This document shows, one piece after another, positions 45,420 through 55,440 of a DNA stretch of 64,000 nucleotides. This DNA comes from CAVPNY01 sp963706905. Lineage in GTDB: Bacteria; Chloroflexota; Anaerolineae; Anaerolineales; UBA4823. Below the pieces are notes generated by a model. It was not told where the DNA came from. It made no database searches and saw only the letters and a list, made by a program, of their open reading frames with translations. Numbering within the stretch: the first letter of the stretch is position 1; each line of letters starts with the position of its first letter. The position numbers were made by a program, and so were the translations under genes. The stretch covers positions 277,313 through 341,312 of the forward strand of contig CAVPNY010000018.1 in the NCBI GenBank assembly GCA_963706905.1. Direction: 5' to 3'.

Positions 45420-47804
45420 ATGACTGATTTCAAACAGCTCTTCCACGGCGCCCGGTTGATCGGGATAGGTAACGCCTGGCGCTCGATCGTCTCTGCCTAC
45501 CGCCGCGACCGACTGGACGCCCGTTACCCCCAGCCGTATGATACAACCATTCATCGGGCACCAGGTGAGCTGCGCTCCGCCAATTCTTTTGTCAGCGGTG
45601 CGCATTTTGTTTTTGTCGGCAATCAACTGGCCGTGCGTTTCCTGGCTCCGGACCTGGTATTCCTGGCCTGGGATGGCGCAGAGATGAAACCCTCCTACGC
45701 GGTAACGCGCTTCGATTGGTCGCCGGTCGAAACCAGCCTGGAGGAGACTCCGGCTGGCTGGCGCTTGCAGGGGCCCGAACTCTATGTGGAAATCAGCCAC
45801 CAGGGCGAGCTACGCTGGTTTACCCTGGATGATCGACTGCTGCACCAGGAAGCGCCGCCCCAGCCGAAAGGGTACGGCTGGCGGGTGAGCGCGCCCCTGT
45901 CACCGGAGGCCTGTGTTTACGGGCTGGGCGAGCGCGCCGCCTCGCTCAACCTGCGTCCTGGCAAGTACCGTCTCTGGAATCGCTCTCCTGGCGGTAAGTA
46001 CGGCCCTGGCGCCGACCCGCTCTATATCTGCATGCCAATCTATCTTTGCCAGGATGCCCAGGGCAGCCGCCTGGTCTTTTATGATAATTCCTTTGATGGC
46101 GCCGCAGAGGTTGGCGACGGGGTGACATTAACCTTTACCGGCGGGGCCTTGCGCGGCTACCTGGCATTTGGTAATCCGCAAGATTTGCTCGAGCGCTTGA
46201 GCGAGCTGACTGGCTCTGCGCCGCTTCCCCCACGGTGGGCGCTGGGTTACCACCAATCTAAGTGGGGCTATCGCACGCAGGCAAAGATGCAGAACGTCTT
46301 CCAGGGTTTTCAGCAGCGCAGCCTGCCGCTCAGTGTACTGACTCTGGACGCTGATTATATGTCTGGCTACCGCACCATGACCGCGGACCCCCGCCGCTAT
46401 CCGGACTTGCCCGGTTTTGCCGAAAAGGTGGCTCAGGCCGGCGTCCATCTGGTGGGAAGCGTCAACCCGGGCGTGAAGCGCGAGCCCGGTCTGGGGCTTT
46501 ACGAGACCGGCCAGGAGGCAAATGTTTATTGCTTAACACCGCGCGGCGAGCCGGCTGTGGCAGTGGTTTGGCCAGGGTACGTCGTCTATCCGGATTTCAC
46601 CCACCCCCAGGTGCGCCAGTGGTGGGGTGAGCAGTATGCCGGCCTGCTCGACCGTGGCCTGAGCGGCTTCTGGCATGATATGAACGAGCCGGAGTGCTTT
46701 GTCGCCTGGGGCGAGGCAACCCTGCCGCGCTGCATTCGCTTTTACCTGGATGGTCAGGGAGGCGATCACCGCCAGGCGCACAATATATTCGGCCTGCAGG
46801 TGAACCGCGCCGGCTATGATGGCCTGCGCAGCTTGCGGCCGGAGAAGCGCCCCTTTATTCTCTCCCGCTCCGGCTGGGTCGGCGTGCAGCGCTACGCCTG
46901 GACCTGGACCGCTGACGTGGAGACCTCCTGGCGCATGCTCCGCCAGACTATCGCTACCGTGCTCGGTCTGGGCCTGTGCGGTGTGCCCTACTCAGGCCCA
47001 GATATTGGTGGTTTCACTGGAGCGCCATCTCCGGAGCTGTTCGTGCGCTGGTTCCAGATAGCCTCCTTCTTGCCCTTATTTCGCACCCACTGCGCCTTCT
47101 ACCTGCCTGGCCGTGAGCCGTGGGAGTTCGGCGAGCAGGTCCTGGCGATCCTGCGCAGCCATCTGGAACAGCGCTACCGTTTGTTGCCCTACTGGTATAC
47201 CCTGGCATGGCAGTCCAGCCAGACCGGACATCCGCTTGTGCGCCCCCTATTCTGGGATGACCCGCAGGACCGCAGCCTGTGGGCGGTGGACGACGCTTTC
47301 CTGGTTGGCGAGGCTTTGCTGGTGGCGCCCGTCGTCGCCGAGGGTAGAACAAAACGCAGCCTGACTCTGCCAACGGGACGATGGTATGAGTTGGGAGGGA
47401 ATAGCCTGCACATCGGCGGCGTGAGCATTGAGCTAGATGCGCCCCTGGAGCGGACACCTGTTCTGGTGCGCGCCGGGAGCATCCTTCCCTCGGTGGCTGG
47501 AAACCACCTTACCTTGCACCTGTACCGTCCGCTGGATGGTGAATCTGGCAGCGGACAGCTATACTCGGACGCCGGCGATGGCTATGGCCCTTACCGCCTG
47601 GATCGCTTTAAACTTGAACCGCTAAAGAGGGGCGGGTATGCCTTTTCCTGGACCTCTGAAGGAGAATTTCCCTGGCCGTACCGCTCTGCCGCTCTGCAGT
47701 TACATGGATTTGGCATCCAGGCTGTGAGCATAACCGGTCAGAGAGTCCCTTTGCAGAAGGGTCAGTTTCTGGTTGAGCCGCTCACCGAGGCTGTGATCGA
47801 ATAG
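45420..47804 (+). CDS. Glycoside hydrolase family 31 (alpha-glucosidase/xylosidase-like)
   Basis: A 794-residue protein without a signal peptide, so probably cytoplasmic. The N-terminal beta domain has GYGWRVSAPL and YGLGERAASLNLRPG. The catalytic barrel has LPPRWALGYHQSKWGY and LDADYM. The nucleophile Asp is at about 420 in GFWHDMNEP, the likely acid/base Asp is at about 499 (WTWTADVETSW), and GVPYSGPDIGGF follows. A C-terminal beta domain is present. GH31 enzymes cleave alpha-glucosidic or related bonds. No transporter or sugar operon adjoins it. Confidence 0.93.
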   Translation: MTDFKQLFHGARLIGIGNAWRSIVSAYRRDRLDARYPQPYDTTIHRAPGELRSANSFVSGAHFVFVGNQLAVRFLAPDLVFLAWDGAEMKPSYAVTRFDWSPVETSLEETPAGWRLQGPELYVEISHQGELRWFTLDDRLLHQEAPPQPKGYGWRVSAPLSPEACVYGLGERAASLNLRPGKYRLWNRSPGGKYGPGADPLYICMPIYLCQDAQGSRLVFYDNSFDGAAEVGDGVTLTFTGGALRGYLAFGNPQDLLERLSELTGSAPLPPRWALGYHQSKWGYRTQAKMQNVFQGFQQRSLPLSVLTLDADYMSGYRTMTADPRRYPDLPGFAEKVAQAGVHLVGSVNPGVKREPGLGLYETGQEANVYCLTPRGEPAVAVVWPGYVVYPDFTHPQVRQWWGEQYAGLLDRGLSGFWHDMNEPECFVAWGEATLPRCIRFYLDGQGGDHRQAHNIFGLQVNRAGYDGLRSLRPEKRPFILSRSGWVGVQRYAWTWTADVETSWRMLRQTIATVLGLGLCGVPYSGPDIGGFTGAPSPELFVRWFQIASFLPLFRTHCAFYLPGREPWEFGEQVLAILRSHLEQRYRLLPYWYTLAWQSSQTGHPLVRPLFWDDPQDRSLWAVDDAFLVGEALLVAPVVAEGRTKRSLTLPTGRWYELGGNSLHIGGVSIELDAPLERTPVLVRAGSILPSVAGNHLTLHLYRPLDGESGSGQLYSDAGDGYGPYRLDRFKLEPLKRGGYAFSWTSEGEFPWPYRSAALQLHGFGIQAVSITGQRVPLQKGQFLVEPLTEAVIE

Positions 47805-47993
47805 AAAAAAACATCTACCTGCTCGGCAGTGTTGATCGTCTAGATGCAGCCCGATTGGTCTGGCTATATTGTGGAATTCGTCAAGTGCCTCCCAAATACC
47901 CAGATCGATTACAATTAGCTATGATAAAGCCATTGCTGGCGCACAGCGCAGCCGGGTTCCGGAGGTCGTTGTCCTATTCTACTGGCTGGTAAG

Positions 47994-48803
47994 GTGAGAC
48001 GGATCCACTTTCTTGCGGCTGGATTGGTTGCCATGCTCCTGGCGATGCTTGGCTGGGTGGCCGCGCGCGCCGATATCCCCACTCCGGCGCAGATCACTGC
48101 TTATTTCACCGCCGGAGAGCAGCCTTACGACGCGCCGGTCAATTTTGAGATTTCCTGCTGGGGATACCGCTCTGATCCGGGAGAGCCTGAGAAAGAGCCC
48201 GGCTCCTATACCCCGGAGGTGGTCTACACCTACGCGGCCAGTTGCCCCGGGTACGGCTGCACGCTCGAGCATGACCTGTACTTCAACTATCGCCATATTG
48301 ATTCTTGTGATCTCCGCGGCACGGCTGGCGGGCAGCCTTTCCAGGTTGAGAATTACGCTGATTTTCCATTTGACTGCGCCGATTTCATGCAGGAGCCGGT
48401 GGCTTGCGAGCTGCGCGTTGCGCTGCCGGTAGCTGCCGACCCGCCAGCGCCTTCCATCCAATCCTACGAGCGCCGCTTTCTACTGGCCTTATTACTAACC
48501 TGGCTGATCGAGATTCCCATCCTGTTCCTGCTGGCGCGCTTTGTCTTCAAAGTCCGCCAGGTCTCAGCCTGGCGCATCCTGGGCGCAGGATTGCTCGCCT
48601 CTGGCCTGACCCTGCCTTATCTCTGGTTCCTGCTCCCCTCAGTCCTGACCACTGCTTCCGGGATCTACCTGGGTGAGGTGCTGGTTTTTCTTATCGAGGC
48701 TCTGCTCTACCGCTGGTTGCTGGGGCTGAGCTATCCCAAAGCCTTGCTGCTTTCTTTCACCGCCAACGCCGCCTCTTTCCTGTTGGGGCTGTTCTTTCTA
48801 TGA
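47994..48803 (+). CDS. Exported/membrane protein of unknown function
   Basis: A 269-residue protein from GTG 47994. A signal peptide (cut near ARADI) is followed by a Cys-rich extracytoplasmic domain of about 130 residues (CWGY, CPGYGC, CDLRG, CADF, CEL) and four C-terminal membrane helices. The Cys pattern suggests disulfides. Its stop overlaps the next start (ATGA). The family is unknown. Confidence 0.65.
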   Translation: MRRIHFLAAGLVAMLLAMLGWVAARADIPTPAQITAYFTAGEQPYDAPVNFEISCWGYRSDPGEPEKEPGSYTPEVVYTYAASCPGYGCTLEHDLYFNYRHIDSCDLRGTAGGQPFQVENYADFPFDCADFMQEPVACELRVALPVAADPPAPSIQSYERRFLLALLLTWLIEIPILFLLARFVFKVRQVSAWRILGAGLLASGLTLPYLWFLLPSVLTTASGIYLGEVLVFLIEALLYRWLLGLSYPKALLLSFTANAASFLLGLFFL

Positions 48804-49795
48804 CAACACCCACCTCGCTGTTTGAACGCCTGTTTGACCGCCAGCGTCCAGCCTGGGTTACCCTGATGATCAGCCTGGCGATTTTCAGCGTGCCCTTCGT
48901 TGCCGCCTACCTGGACGGCCAGCTGGTGAACAGCTTCCGCCACGGCGAATGGCGTGTTCTATTGGTCTATCCAGCCGTAATCGTCTACATTCTCGTTGTC
49001 TCACCAGCCATGGCGCGCATGGGTGATGAAGTGGTGGCTGCTTTCCGTCCGTTGATCGACATGGAAGATGATGCTTTTAACAACCTGGTTTCGGAAGCTA
49101 GCCGCATCAATCCCTTCCACGAATGGCTGGCGTTTGCCATCGGCGCCGGGCTGGGGATTCTGAATGCCCAGGGAAGTACATTTGGGGCGAACATCTTCTG
49201 GCTGAAGCTGTACTGGAATCTGGCGGGCGCCGTGATGTACGGATTGCTGGCCTGGACCATCTTTCTCTCGATCAGCAGCACCCGGCTTAACCGGGTTTTG
49301 CACAGCCAGTCGCTGCGTTTTGATATCCTCGATTCCACCACTTTCGAAGCGGTCGGTCGGCAGAGCTTGCTGCTGGCGCTGGTATTTGTCGGTGGGTTCA
49401 CTTTGAGTTTGTTGTTTGCCTTTCGTCCTGACTACCTGACAAATCCGGCCGTCTGGCTTTTCTATCTGCCCATTTTAGTAGTCATAGGCTTGATTTTCTT
49501 ACTTAGTATGCGCCCCACTCACCAGGCACTGGTGGCGGAGAAGAAGCGCCGGCTGGAGCCAGTCCAGCGCCAGATCGTGTCCGCCTGCCAGACCCTCGTG
49601 CAGCGCCTGGAGCAAGGCCAGGACTCAGCCAGCCTGCCGGCTGAGATCAATGCTCTGTCAGTATATGAGCAGCGCCTGCTGGCGGCGCGCACCTGGCCTT
49701 ATAACACCGCCATGTTGCGCACCCTTTTCCTATCCGTGTTCTTCCCGTTGGTCACCGTCCTGGGGCGGCTGGTAGTGGAAATTGTATATCGCTGA
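48800..49795 (+). CDS. Polytopic membrane protein of unknown function
   Basis: A 331-residue protein with about six membrane helices and a C-terminal cytoplasmic helical tail (EKKRRLEPVQRQIVSACQTL). It is coupled to the previous gene by an ATGA overlap and to the next by a 14-base overlap. No recognised family. Confidence 0.65.
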   Translation: MTTPTSLFERLFDRQRPAWVTLMISLAIFSVPFVAAYLDGQLVNSFRHGEWRVLLVYPAVIVYILVVSPAMARMGDEVVAAFRPLIDMEDDAFNNLVSEASRINPFHEWLAFAIGAGLGILNAQGSTFGANIFWLKLYWNLAGAVMYGLLAWTIFLSISSTRLNRVLHSQSLRFDILDSTTFEAVGRQSLLLALVFVGGFTLSLLFAFRPDYLTNPAVWLFYLPILVVIGLIFLLSMRPTHQALVAEKKRRLEPVQRQIVSACQTLVQRLEQGQDSASLPAEINALSVYEQRLLAARTWPYNTAMLRTLFLSVFFPLVTVLGRLVVEIVYR

Positions 49796-50426
49796 CGGAC
49801 CGCTGGGGATCCGGCTGGATGTGTTCGAAATCTGGTTGTACCGGCTGGGTGGGGCTGCAGCCCTGGTTGCCCTGCTGATGGCTGTCTTGGGTTTCCGGCG
49901 TGCTGCCCGGCGTCTGGCAGGATACCAGAGCGGCCCTGCGGCGCGCTGGCTGCGCTTCCCAGTAATTCTGTTCAGCACAGTGCTCTTCATCTACATTGGT
50001 TATGTGCTGTGGAAACCCCTGCCGCTGAACCTTTCTTCCCAGGTTCGACTGGCGTTTGACCTGGCAGGCGCGTTGATTTATTTCCCTGCTCTGGCGTTAT
50101 ATCTGTGGGGTTTGGCCAGTCTGGGAGAGATGTTCACCGCTTCCAGCGGGTTTGGCGTGCGCCTGCCAGAGGGCCAGCGGCTGGTCACGGGCGGTCCCTA
50201 TCGCTATGTGCGCCACCCGATGTACCTCGGGGTGATCCTGGCTGGCATCGGTGGGCTGCTGCTTTACCGCACATGGTCCATGCTGATCTTCGCGCTCCTG
50301 ATGTTTGGTCTGGTGCTGCGCGCCCGCCGTGAAGAGCAAGCCCTGAGGGACTTGTTGGGCGATGAATGGTGTGCCTACACGCGCCGGGTGCCTGCCTGGC
50401 TGCCCCGATTCGCTCGCAAAGATTGA
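49782..50426 (+). CDS. ICMT/PEMT-like methyltransferase, membrane protein
   Basis: A 214-residue protein from TTG 49782, inside the end of the previous gene. It has about five membrane helices and the signature LVTGGPYRYVRHPMYLGVIL with a downstream RREEQALRDLLGDEWCAYTRRV, the SAM-site region of isoprenylcysteine methyltransferase-like proteins. It closes a three-gene membrane operon. The substrate is unknown. Confidence 0.85.
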   Translation: MYIADGPLGIRLDVFEIWLYRLGGAAALVALLMAVLGFRRAARRLAGYQSGPAARWLRFPVILFSTVLFIYIGYVLWKPLPLNLSSQVRLAFDLAGALIYFPALALYLWGLASLGEMFTASSGFGVRLPEGQRLVTGGPYRYVRHPMYLGVILAGIGGLLLYRTWSMLIFALLMFGLVLRARREEQALRDLLGDEWCAYTRRVPAWLPRFARKD

Positions 50427-50543
50427 ATGCACGTATAATGGGTTCATGATCACCCTTTGGGAAGTTTGCTACCAACATACTGTGAAAACTCGTGAAAAAT
50501 TTTTGCCATTCTCGGAAAACTATTCATCTCCATTGAGGTATGC

Positions 50544-51570
50544 ATGTCAATTGATTTCACACCATCTCTGAAAGAAGGATTCCTGTTCCGATCGGCAACC
50601 CAGGAAGACATCCCGGCCATCTCCGATCTGCTCAACCTGTATTGGGAGCCGCTGATCGGTATACGCAAGTTCACTCCCGCTGATCTGGCTACCCAATTTA
50701 ACTTGCCAGGATTTCAGTCTGGCTGACTCGGTGCGCCTGATCCAATCCCGGGCAGGGCAGCTGGTGGGCGTGATCCAGGTCTTCGACGTGGACAACCCAC
50801 CGGTGCATCCCAATGTGGGCGGCTGCGTTCACCCTGACTTTGAGCGCCAGGGTTTTGGCAGCGCCCTGGTCAAATGGGGAGAAGCACGTGCCCGCCAGGC
50901 GATCGCCCGTGTCCCGGATGGGCTAAGAGTTACGATGGCCATGTCGGCTGATCCAACCCACCAGCCCACGGTGCAACTTCTTGAAAAGGTGGGCATGCAT
51001 TCTGAGCGCTATTTCTTCTTTATGGTAAAAGACTTGTCCGAACCTTCCCCGCAGCCAATCTGGCCGGATGGCTTGCACTTACGCACCTATGTTGAAAACC
51101 CTGACTTGCGCGGATTCTATCGGGCGACCATCGAAGCTTTCAAAGATCATTGGGGCATCATCCAGGGCAACGAGGATGAGCGCATCGCTCGCTGGCAGTA
51201 TCGTCTGGAGCATGAAAAAGATCTGGATCCCTCGCTCTGGTTTATGGTCATGGATGGAGAGCAGATCGCTGCCACGGCACGCTGCGTTCCAACCACCGGC
51301 GAAGACCAGCACATGGGCTTTGTTGAGATACTGGGCGTTTGCCGGCCGTGGCGCCGGCAGGGCCTGGCTCTCAACTTGCTTTACCATATCTTTGCCGAGT
51401 TCTCTCAGCGTGGCAAGCAGCGCGTCGGCCTGGGTGTGGACGCCAGCAGCCTGACCGGGGCAACCCGGCTGTACGAAAAGGCGGGCATGCTGGTCGCCAA
51501 TCGGATGGCGCAATTTGATAAAATCCTGCGACCCGGCGAGGAGCTGGGTACCCAGGCATTAGCGGAGTGA
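50544..51570 (+). CDS. Double-GNAT acetyltransferase, frameshifted
   Basis: ATG 50544 starts the first GNAT domain; the frame stops at 50726 after NLPGFQSG. The second frame resumes as LADSVRLIQSRAGQLVG; removing one base at 50714-50720 joins them into about 341 residues. The first domain has HPDFERQGFGSALVKW and the second VCRPWRRQGLALNLLYH, both acetyl-CoA binding (R/Q-x-x-G-x-G/A). Tandem GNAT proteins of this type acetylate small molecules such as mycothiol or aminoglycosides; the substrate here is unknown. Confidence 0.8.
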
Positions 51571-51582
51571 AACGCTTCTGGT

Positions 51583-53934
51583 ATGCGCTTCCCGTTGAGA
51601 TGGATGCCTGTAATTTGCGGGCTGCTGATCAGCCTGGTCGTTCTGGCGCAAGCGGCTGGCGCGGCTTCTGATAACCCGCCCTCCGCGCAGGAGCGAGCTG
51701 ATCGATCCAGCCTGCCGGGCCTGCCGCACCTCCCGGTTGCACCGCTCACTTCCCGCGCCGCGAACCAGGTGGCAGACGGCGCTTACCACACCTGTGCGGT
51801 CTCCGCCAACGGTGGTGTGAGCTGTTGGGGCAACAACGACCGTGGCCAGTTGGGCGATAACACCTTGACCAGTCGACTGGCGCCTGTGGAGGTGATCGGG
51901 CTGTCCAGCGGTGTGCTGGCGGTTGCCGCCGGATATATGCACACCTGCGCCCTGATGGAAAGCGGCGGGGTCAAATGCTGGGGCTTTAACCGCTTTGGAC
52001 AGCTCGGTAACGGCGAGATGTTTGGTCGGAGAAAACCAGTTGATGTGGTGGGCTTGCAGAGCGGCGTGATCGCCATTGCCGCTGGCGGTTATCACACTTG
52101 CGCCCTGACGACTGGTAAAGGTGTGAAATGCTGGGGCTACAACCAGTTTGGTCAGCTTGGCGATGGCACACACAAAGACAGCTCGCTGCCGGTGGATGTC
52201 GCCCGCCTTTCGAGTGGGGTGTTTGCCATCGGTGCAGGGAGCTGGCACACCTGCTCCCTGAGTGGGATAGGCGAGGCGCGCTGCTGGGGAGCTAATGCTT
52301 CTGGCCAGCTTGGTGATGGCACTCAGGAGGATCGCCGTACTCCGGTGAAGGTGGTCGGCCTGGATGGACCACAGAGCAGTATGGCGGCTGGCAGCCTGCA
52401 CACCTGCGCGTTGAGCGCATCTGGCGCAGTTCAATGCTGGGGCGCCAACGATTCTGGCCAGCTTGGGGATGGCACGCGGCTGGATCACCTTGAGCCAGTA
52501 AGTGTTTCAGGGTTAGGCACTGGTGCCAGCGGATTGGCTGCCGGTGAGTACCACACTTGCGCCCGCCTGGCAGCGGGAGATCTGCACTGCTGGGGGGATA
52601 ATCATTCCGGCCAGTTGGGCGATGCCAGTTTCGAAGATCGCCTGACGCCGGTAGCTGTGGTTGGTTTGTCGGAAGAGGTGTTGGTAGTGGCGGCGGGAGC
52701 TGCTCACACCTGCAGTCTGATGGAGAGCAAGGCTTTGCTGTGCTGGGGCAACAACGCCTACGGCCAGGTGGGGAAGGGCATTGCGCTTAACCGGCCTGAG
52801 CCGGTGGAAGTGCACAGCCTGTCCGGTGATCTGGAAGGTCTGGCTGCGGGGCTTGCCCATAGTTGCGCCTTGAGCACCAGCCGGGGCGCATGGTGCTGGG
52901 GAGCCAATCCATATGGCCAGATTGGTGATGGAACAAAGACAATCCGCCTGGAGCCGGTCGATGTGGTCGGCCTATCCAGCGGCATCCAGTACCTGACAGC
53001 CGGCGGAACGCATTCCTGCGCCTTGAACGAGCTGGGTGGGGTGAGCTGCTGGGGAAACAACTGGTCCGGCCAGTTGGGCGACGGAACACTGACCGACCGC
53101 ACCTCGCCGGTGGCGGTGGAAAATCTGGCGAGCGGGGTGATCGCCCTGACTGCTGGCGTTTCCCATACCTGCGCCTTGACAGATCAGGGCGGCTTGCTGT
53201 GCTGGGGGCATAACTGGTCGGGGCAATTGGGCGATGGGACTGACCAGAACCGACCGTTGCCAGCGGCGGTTATTGGCCTTTCCGATGGTGTGCGCGCGGT
53301 GACAGCCGGTGGTTATCACACCTGCGCTCTGTTGGAGAGTAGCGGCGTGATGTGCTGGGGGGGAAACTCGGCTGGCCAGCTTGGCGATGGCAGCACGACC
53401 GATCGCTATCTCCCAGTCGCAGTGGTGGGTTTATCCGGCAATGTGCGCGCCGTGTCAGCCGGCGCCTTCCATACCTGCGCCTTGCTCGAGAGTGGCGATC
53501 TGCAATGCTGGGGGGAGAACACATTCGGACAGCTCGGCGATGGAACCACTCTGGATCGTCTGAAGCCGGTGGGAGTGGTTGGTCTGTGGGCTAAAGCGCG
53601 CGGCCTGGCTGCTGGCAGCGCCCACACCTGCGCACTGACGCGCCGCGGCGGCATCAAGTGTTGGGGCGACAACAGCTACGGCCAGTTGGGGGATGGCAGC
53701 TTCGATTCATCAATCCTGCCGGTGAACGTGGTGGGATTGGCCAGTGGCGTGCGTGACCTTGCCGCCGGCTATGCTCACACCTGTGTCCTACCGGGGGAGG
53801 GCGGGATGCGGTGCTGGGGGCACAACTCCCACGGTCAGTTGGGTGATGGCTCTGCCAGCCTGTACCCCTTCCCTGTCGGGGTGCTTGGGTTTGAAGGGAG
53901 GGATCAAGTCTGGTTGCCGCTGATTCAACACTGA
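51583..53934 (+). CDS. Secreted protein with 14 RCC1 repeats
   Basis: A 783-residue protein with a signal peptide (residues 1-27, ending AGAASD). Fourteen repeats of about 50 residues follow, each with a HTCA strand, a CWG strand and a GQLGDG turn. Fourteen equals two seven-bladed RCC1 propellers. Each blade carries one Cys in HTCA and one in CWG, so each is likely to have a disulfide, consistent with export. The C-terminus is VWLPLIQH, the exported-protein tail described in the findings. It starts 12 bases after the GNAT gene. The ligand is unknown. Confidence 0.9.
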   Translation: MRFPLRWMPVICGLLISLVVLAQAAGAASDNPPSAQERADRSSLPGLPHLPVAPLTSRAANQVADGAYHTCAVSANGGVSCWGNNDRGQLGDNTLTSRLAPVEVIGLSSGVLAVAAGYMHTCALMESGGVKCWGFNRFGQLGNGEMFGRRKPVDVVGLQSGVIAIAAGGYHTCALTTGKGVKCWGYNQFGQLGDGTHKDSSLPVDVARLSSGVFAIGAGSWHTCSLSGIGEARCWGANASGQLGDGTQEDRRTPVKVVGLDGPQSSMAAGSLHTCALSASGAVQCWGANDSGQLGDGTRLDHLEPVSVSGLGTGASGLAAGEYHTCARLAAGDLHCWGDNHSGQLGDASFEDRLTPVAVVGLSEEVLVVAAGAAHTCSLMESKALLCWGNNAYGQVGKGIALNRPEPVEVHSLSGDLEGLAAGLAHSCALSTSRGAWCWGANPYGQIGDGTKTIRLEPVDVVGLSSGIQYLTAGGTHSCALNELGGVSCWGNNWSGQLGDGTLTDRTSPVAVENLASGVIALTAGVSHTCALTDQGGLLCWGHNWSGQLGDGTDQNRPLPAAVIGLSDGVRAVTAGGYHTCALLESSGVMCWGGNSAGQLGDGSTTDRYLPVAVVGLSGNVRAVSAGAFHTCALLESGDLQCWGENTFGQLGDGTTLDRLKPVGVVGLWAKARGLAAGSAHTCALTRRGGIKCWGDNSYGQLGDGSFDSSILPVNVVGLASGVRDLAAGYAHTCVLPGEGGMRCWGHNSHGQLGDGSASLYPFPVGVLGFEGRDQVWLPLIQH

Positions 53935-53968
53935 ATCAGAAGGGTATCAGCAGAAGTGCCGCGCCATC

Positions 53969-53987
53969 CAGCCCTTGTTTAGGGCTG
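53969..53987 (+). terminator. Hairpin after the RCC1 gene
   Basis: CAGCCCT and AGGGCTG pair around TGTTT, followed by ATTCCTTG. It is a modest terminator 35 bases past the stop. Confidence 0.45.
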
Positions 53988-54129
53988 ATTCCTTGCGCAT
54001 ATGTGACATTCATCACTAGGAATCCCAGACCTTCTCTGCTAATCTTTTAGCATCCAAACTTTTTCTAAGGGTAATCCGGTCGCCCTTGCAAAGTTCCAAC
54101 ATCACCATCATCACCATCAGAGAGTAACC

Positions 54130-55275
54130 ATGAATACTCGCGCCAAAACTATCCGTCGTTGGGTTGAGCTGAGCCTGCGCCTGGCTGTGCCAATCGCAGC
54201 GGTGATCGCGGCCACATTTCCAGAGCTTTTCTTTGGTAGGCCAGTCAGCCTGGAGTCGCTTCTCAGGCTGACGCTGGGTTTGATCGCCGCGGGGGCGGTC
54301 ACAAGCGCCATGGAACGCTATGGCATCCTGGCGGAAATTGATAGCCAGATCACCCAGGTCAGGGAATTGTCAAACGTTGAATTATTACATTCTGCCCAGG
54401 ATGCCGGGGTGACCGATGTTTATCCACACGCCAACCCGCATCGCATTCTCGCCATGATCGAAGCCATCAAACACGCTTCTGGCAACCTGGATCTGTGCGG
54501 CGTGGCCTGGCCGGTGATGGTCGAGAACGAGCAACTGAGAGAGGCCATCGTCGAGTACAGCAAGAAATATGATGTGCGCATCCTGTTGCTGGATCCGGAG
54601 TGCGAGGAGGCTGAGCGCAGGGCGAACATCGAGGCGCCAATGGGTCGCAAAACCATTGCCCATATCAACGCCAGCAAGGATTGGATCCAGATGCAGCAGA
54701 TGGAGAACAAACGCTTTCGGCTGCACTTCTATGATATCCCCCCCATGCTCTCCCTGCTCATTACCAACCACTACGTCTTCGAGGAAGCCTACCATTTTGG
54801 CCGGCCAGAAGGTGTGATTGGCTGCATTGGCGGTCATGTCCCGATGTTAAAGATCCGCAACCAACCAGAGCTTGAGACTCGCAATCCTTATGCTTTCTAT
54901 AAAGCGCATTTTGAATACCTGTACAGCATCACGCGCGGCTCTCGCGTCACCCTGCGGATTTACATCGGGGAAGCCAAAGCGTCAGCCTGGGTGTCTCTGG
55001 TGAACCATATGGATCAGGCGATCAACATGACCGGCTGGCAGTTGAGCGGGCAAGGCGGCCGCCGCCCGTTCAGCTTCCCGCCGAACTTCATCTGGAAAGC
55101 CAGCGAAAAGATTGTGATTACCCAGAATTCGGATGATGTACCAATTGCTGGCAGACTCCTTCCGGATGATGGCGATTTTATGGGCGACAATACCATTTTG
55201 CGCCTGACCAACGCCGCCGGCGCCCTGGTGGGCGAGTGGTCTGTACCGCAAACATCAGCGGATGGAAGTGGATAG
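54130..55275 (+). CDS. Membrane-anchored PLD-like protein with C-terminal lamin-tail domain
   Basis: A 381-residue protein. Residues about 15-60 hold two membrane helices. Then comes a helical linker, a phospholipase-D-fold-like region (LDLCGVAWPVMVENEQLREA, VRILLLDPECEEAERRA, FRLHFYDIPPMLSLLITN) without a complete HKD motif. A C-terminal domain has SLVNHMDQAINMTGWQLSG, FIWKASEKIVITQNSDD and TILRLTNAAGALVGEWSV, the pattern of lamin-tail domains. The fusion is unusual; enzymatic activity is doubtful without the HKD His and Lys. Confidence 0.65.
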   Translation: MNTRAKTIRRWVELSLRLAVPIAAVIAATFPELFFGRPVSLESLLRLTLGLIAAGAVTSAMERYGILAEIDSQITQVRELSNVELLHSAQDAGVTDVYPHANPHRILAMIEAIKHASGNLDLCGVAWPVMVENEQLREAIVEYSKKYDVRILLLDPECEEAERRANIEAPMGRKTIAHINASKDWIQMQQMENKRFRLHFYDIPPMLSLLITNHYVFEEAYHFGRPEGVIGCIGGHVPMLKIRNQPELETRNPYAFYKAHFEYLYSITRGSRVTLRIYIGEAKASAWVSLVNHMDQAINMTGWQLSGQGGRRPFSFPPNFIWKASEKIVITQNSDDVPIAGRLLPDDGDFMGDNTILRLTNAAGALVGEWSVPQTSADGSG

Positions 55276-55346
55276 AAATCCTTGTGACTGTTTGAGGACT
55301 GGGGGAATAACAATTCCGACCGAAGGAACAATAGCAAATTCAATTC

Positions 55347-55379
55347 AACAGCCCTGCGAATGAACATAGCGGGGCTGTT
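55347..55379 (+). terminator. Terminator after the PLD-like/lamin-tail gene
   Basis: AACAGCCCTGC and GCGGGGCTGTT pair over 11 positions with one wobble around GAATGAACATA. It sits 70 bases past the stop and is followed by CTGCGTTTAT. Confidence 0.6.
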
Positions 55380-55414
55380 CTGCGTTTATACGATATTTCT
55401 GCCAGCATTCATTT

Positions 55415-55440
55415 CCGCGCCCTGCATGGGGAGGGCGCGG
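55415..55440. other. GC-rich hairpin
   Basis: CCGCGCCC and GGGCGCGG form a perfect 8-bp stem around TGCATGGGGA. It may be a second stabilising hairpin; there is no T run. Confidence 0.35.

Noticed and set aside
54101..54119. CATCACCATCATCACCATCAG-like run resembling a His-tag sequence
   Set aside because: It lies before the start codon and is not translated in the gene's frame; a simple trinucleotide-type run, not a vector trace.
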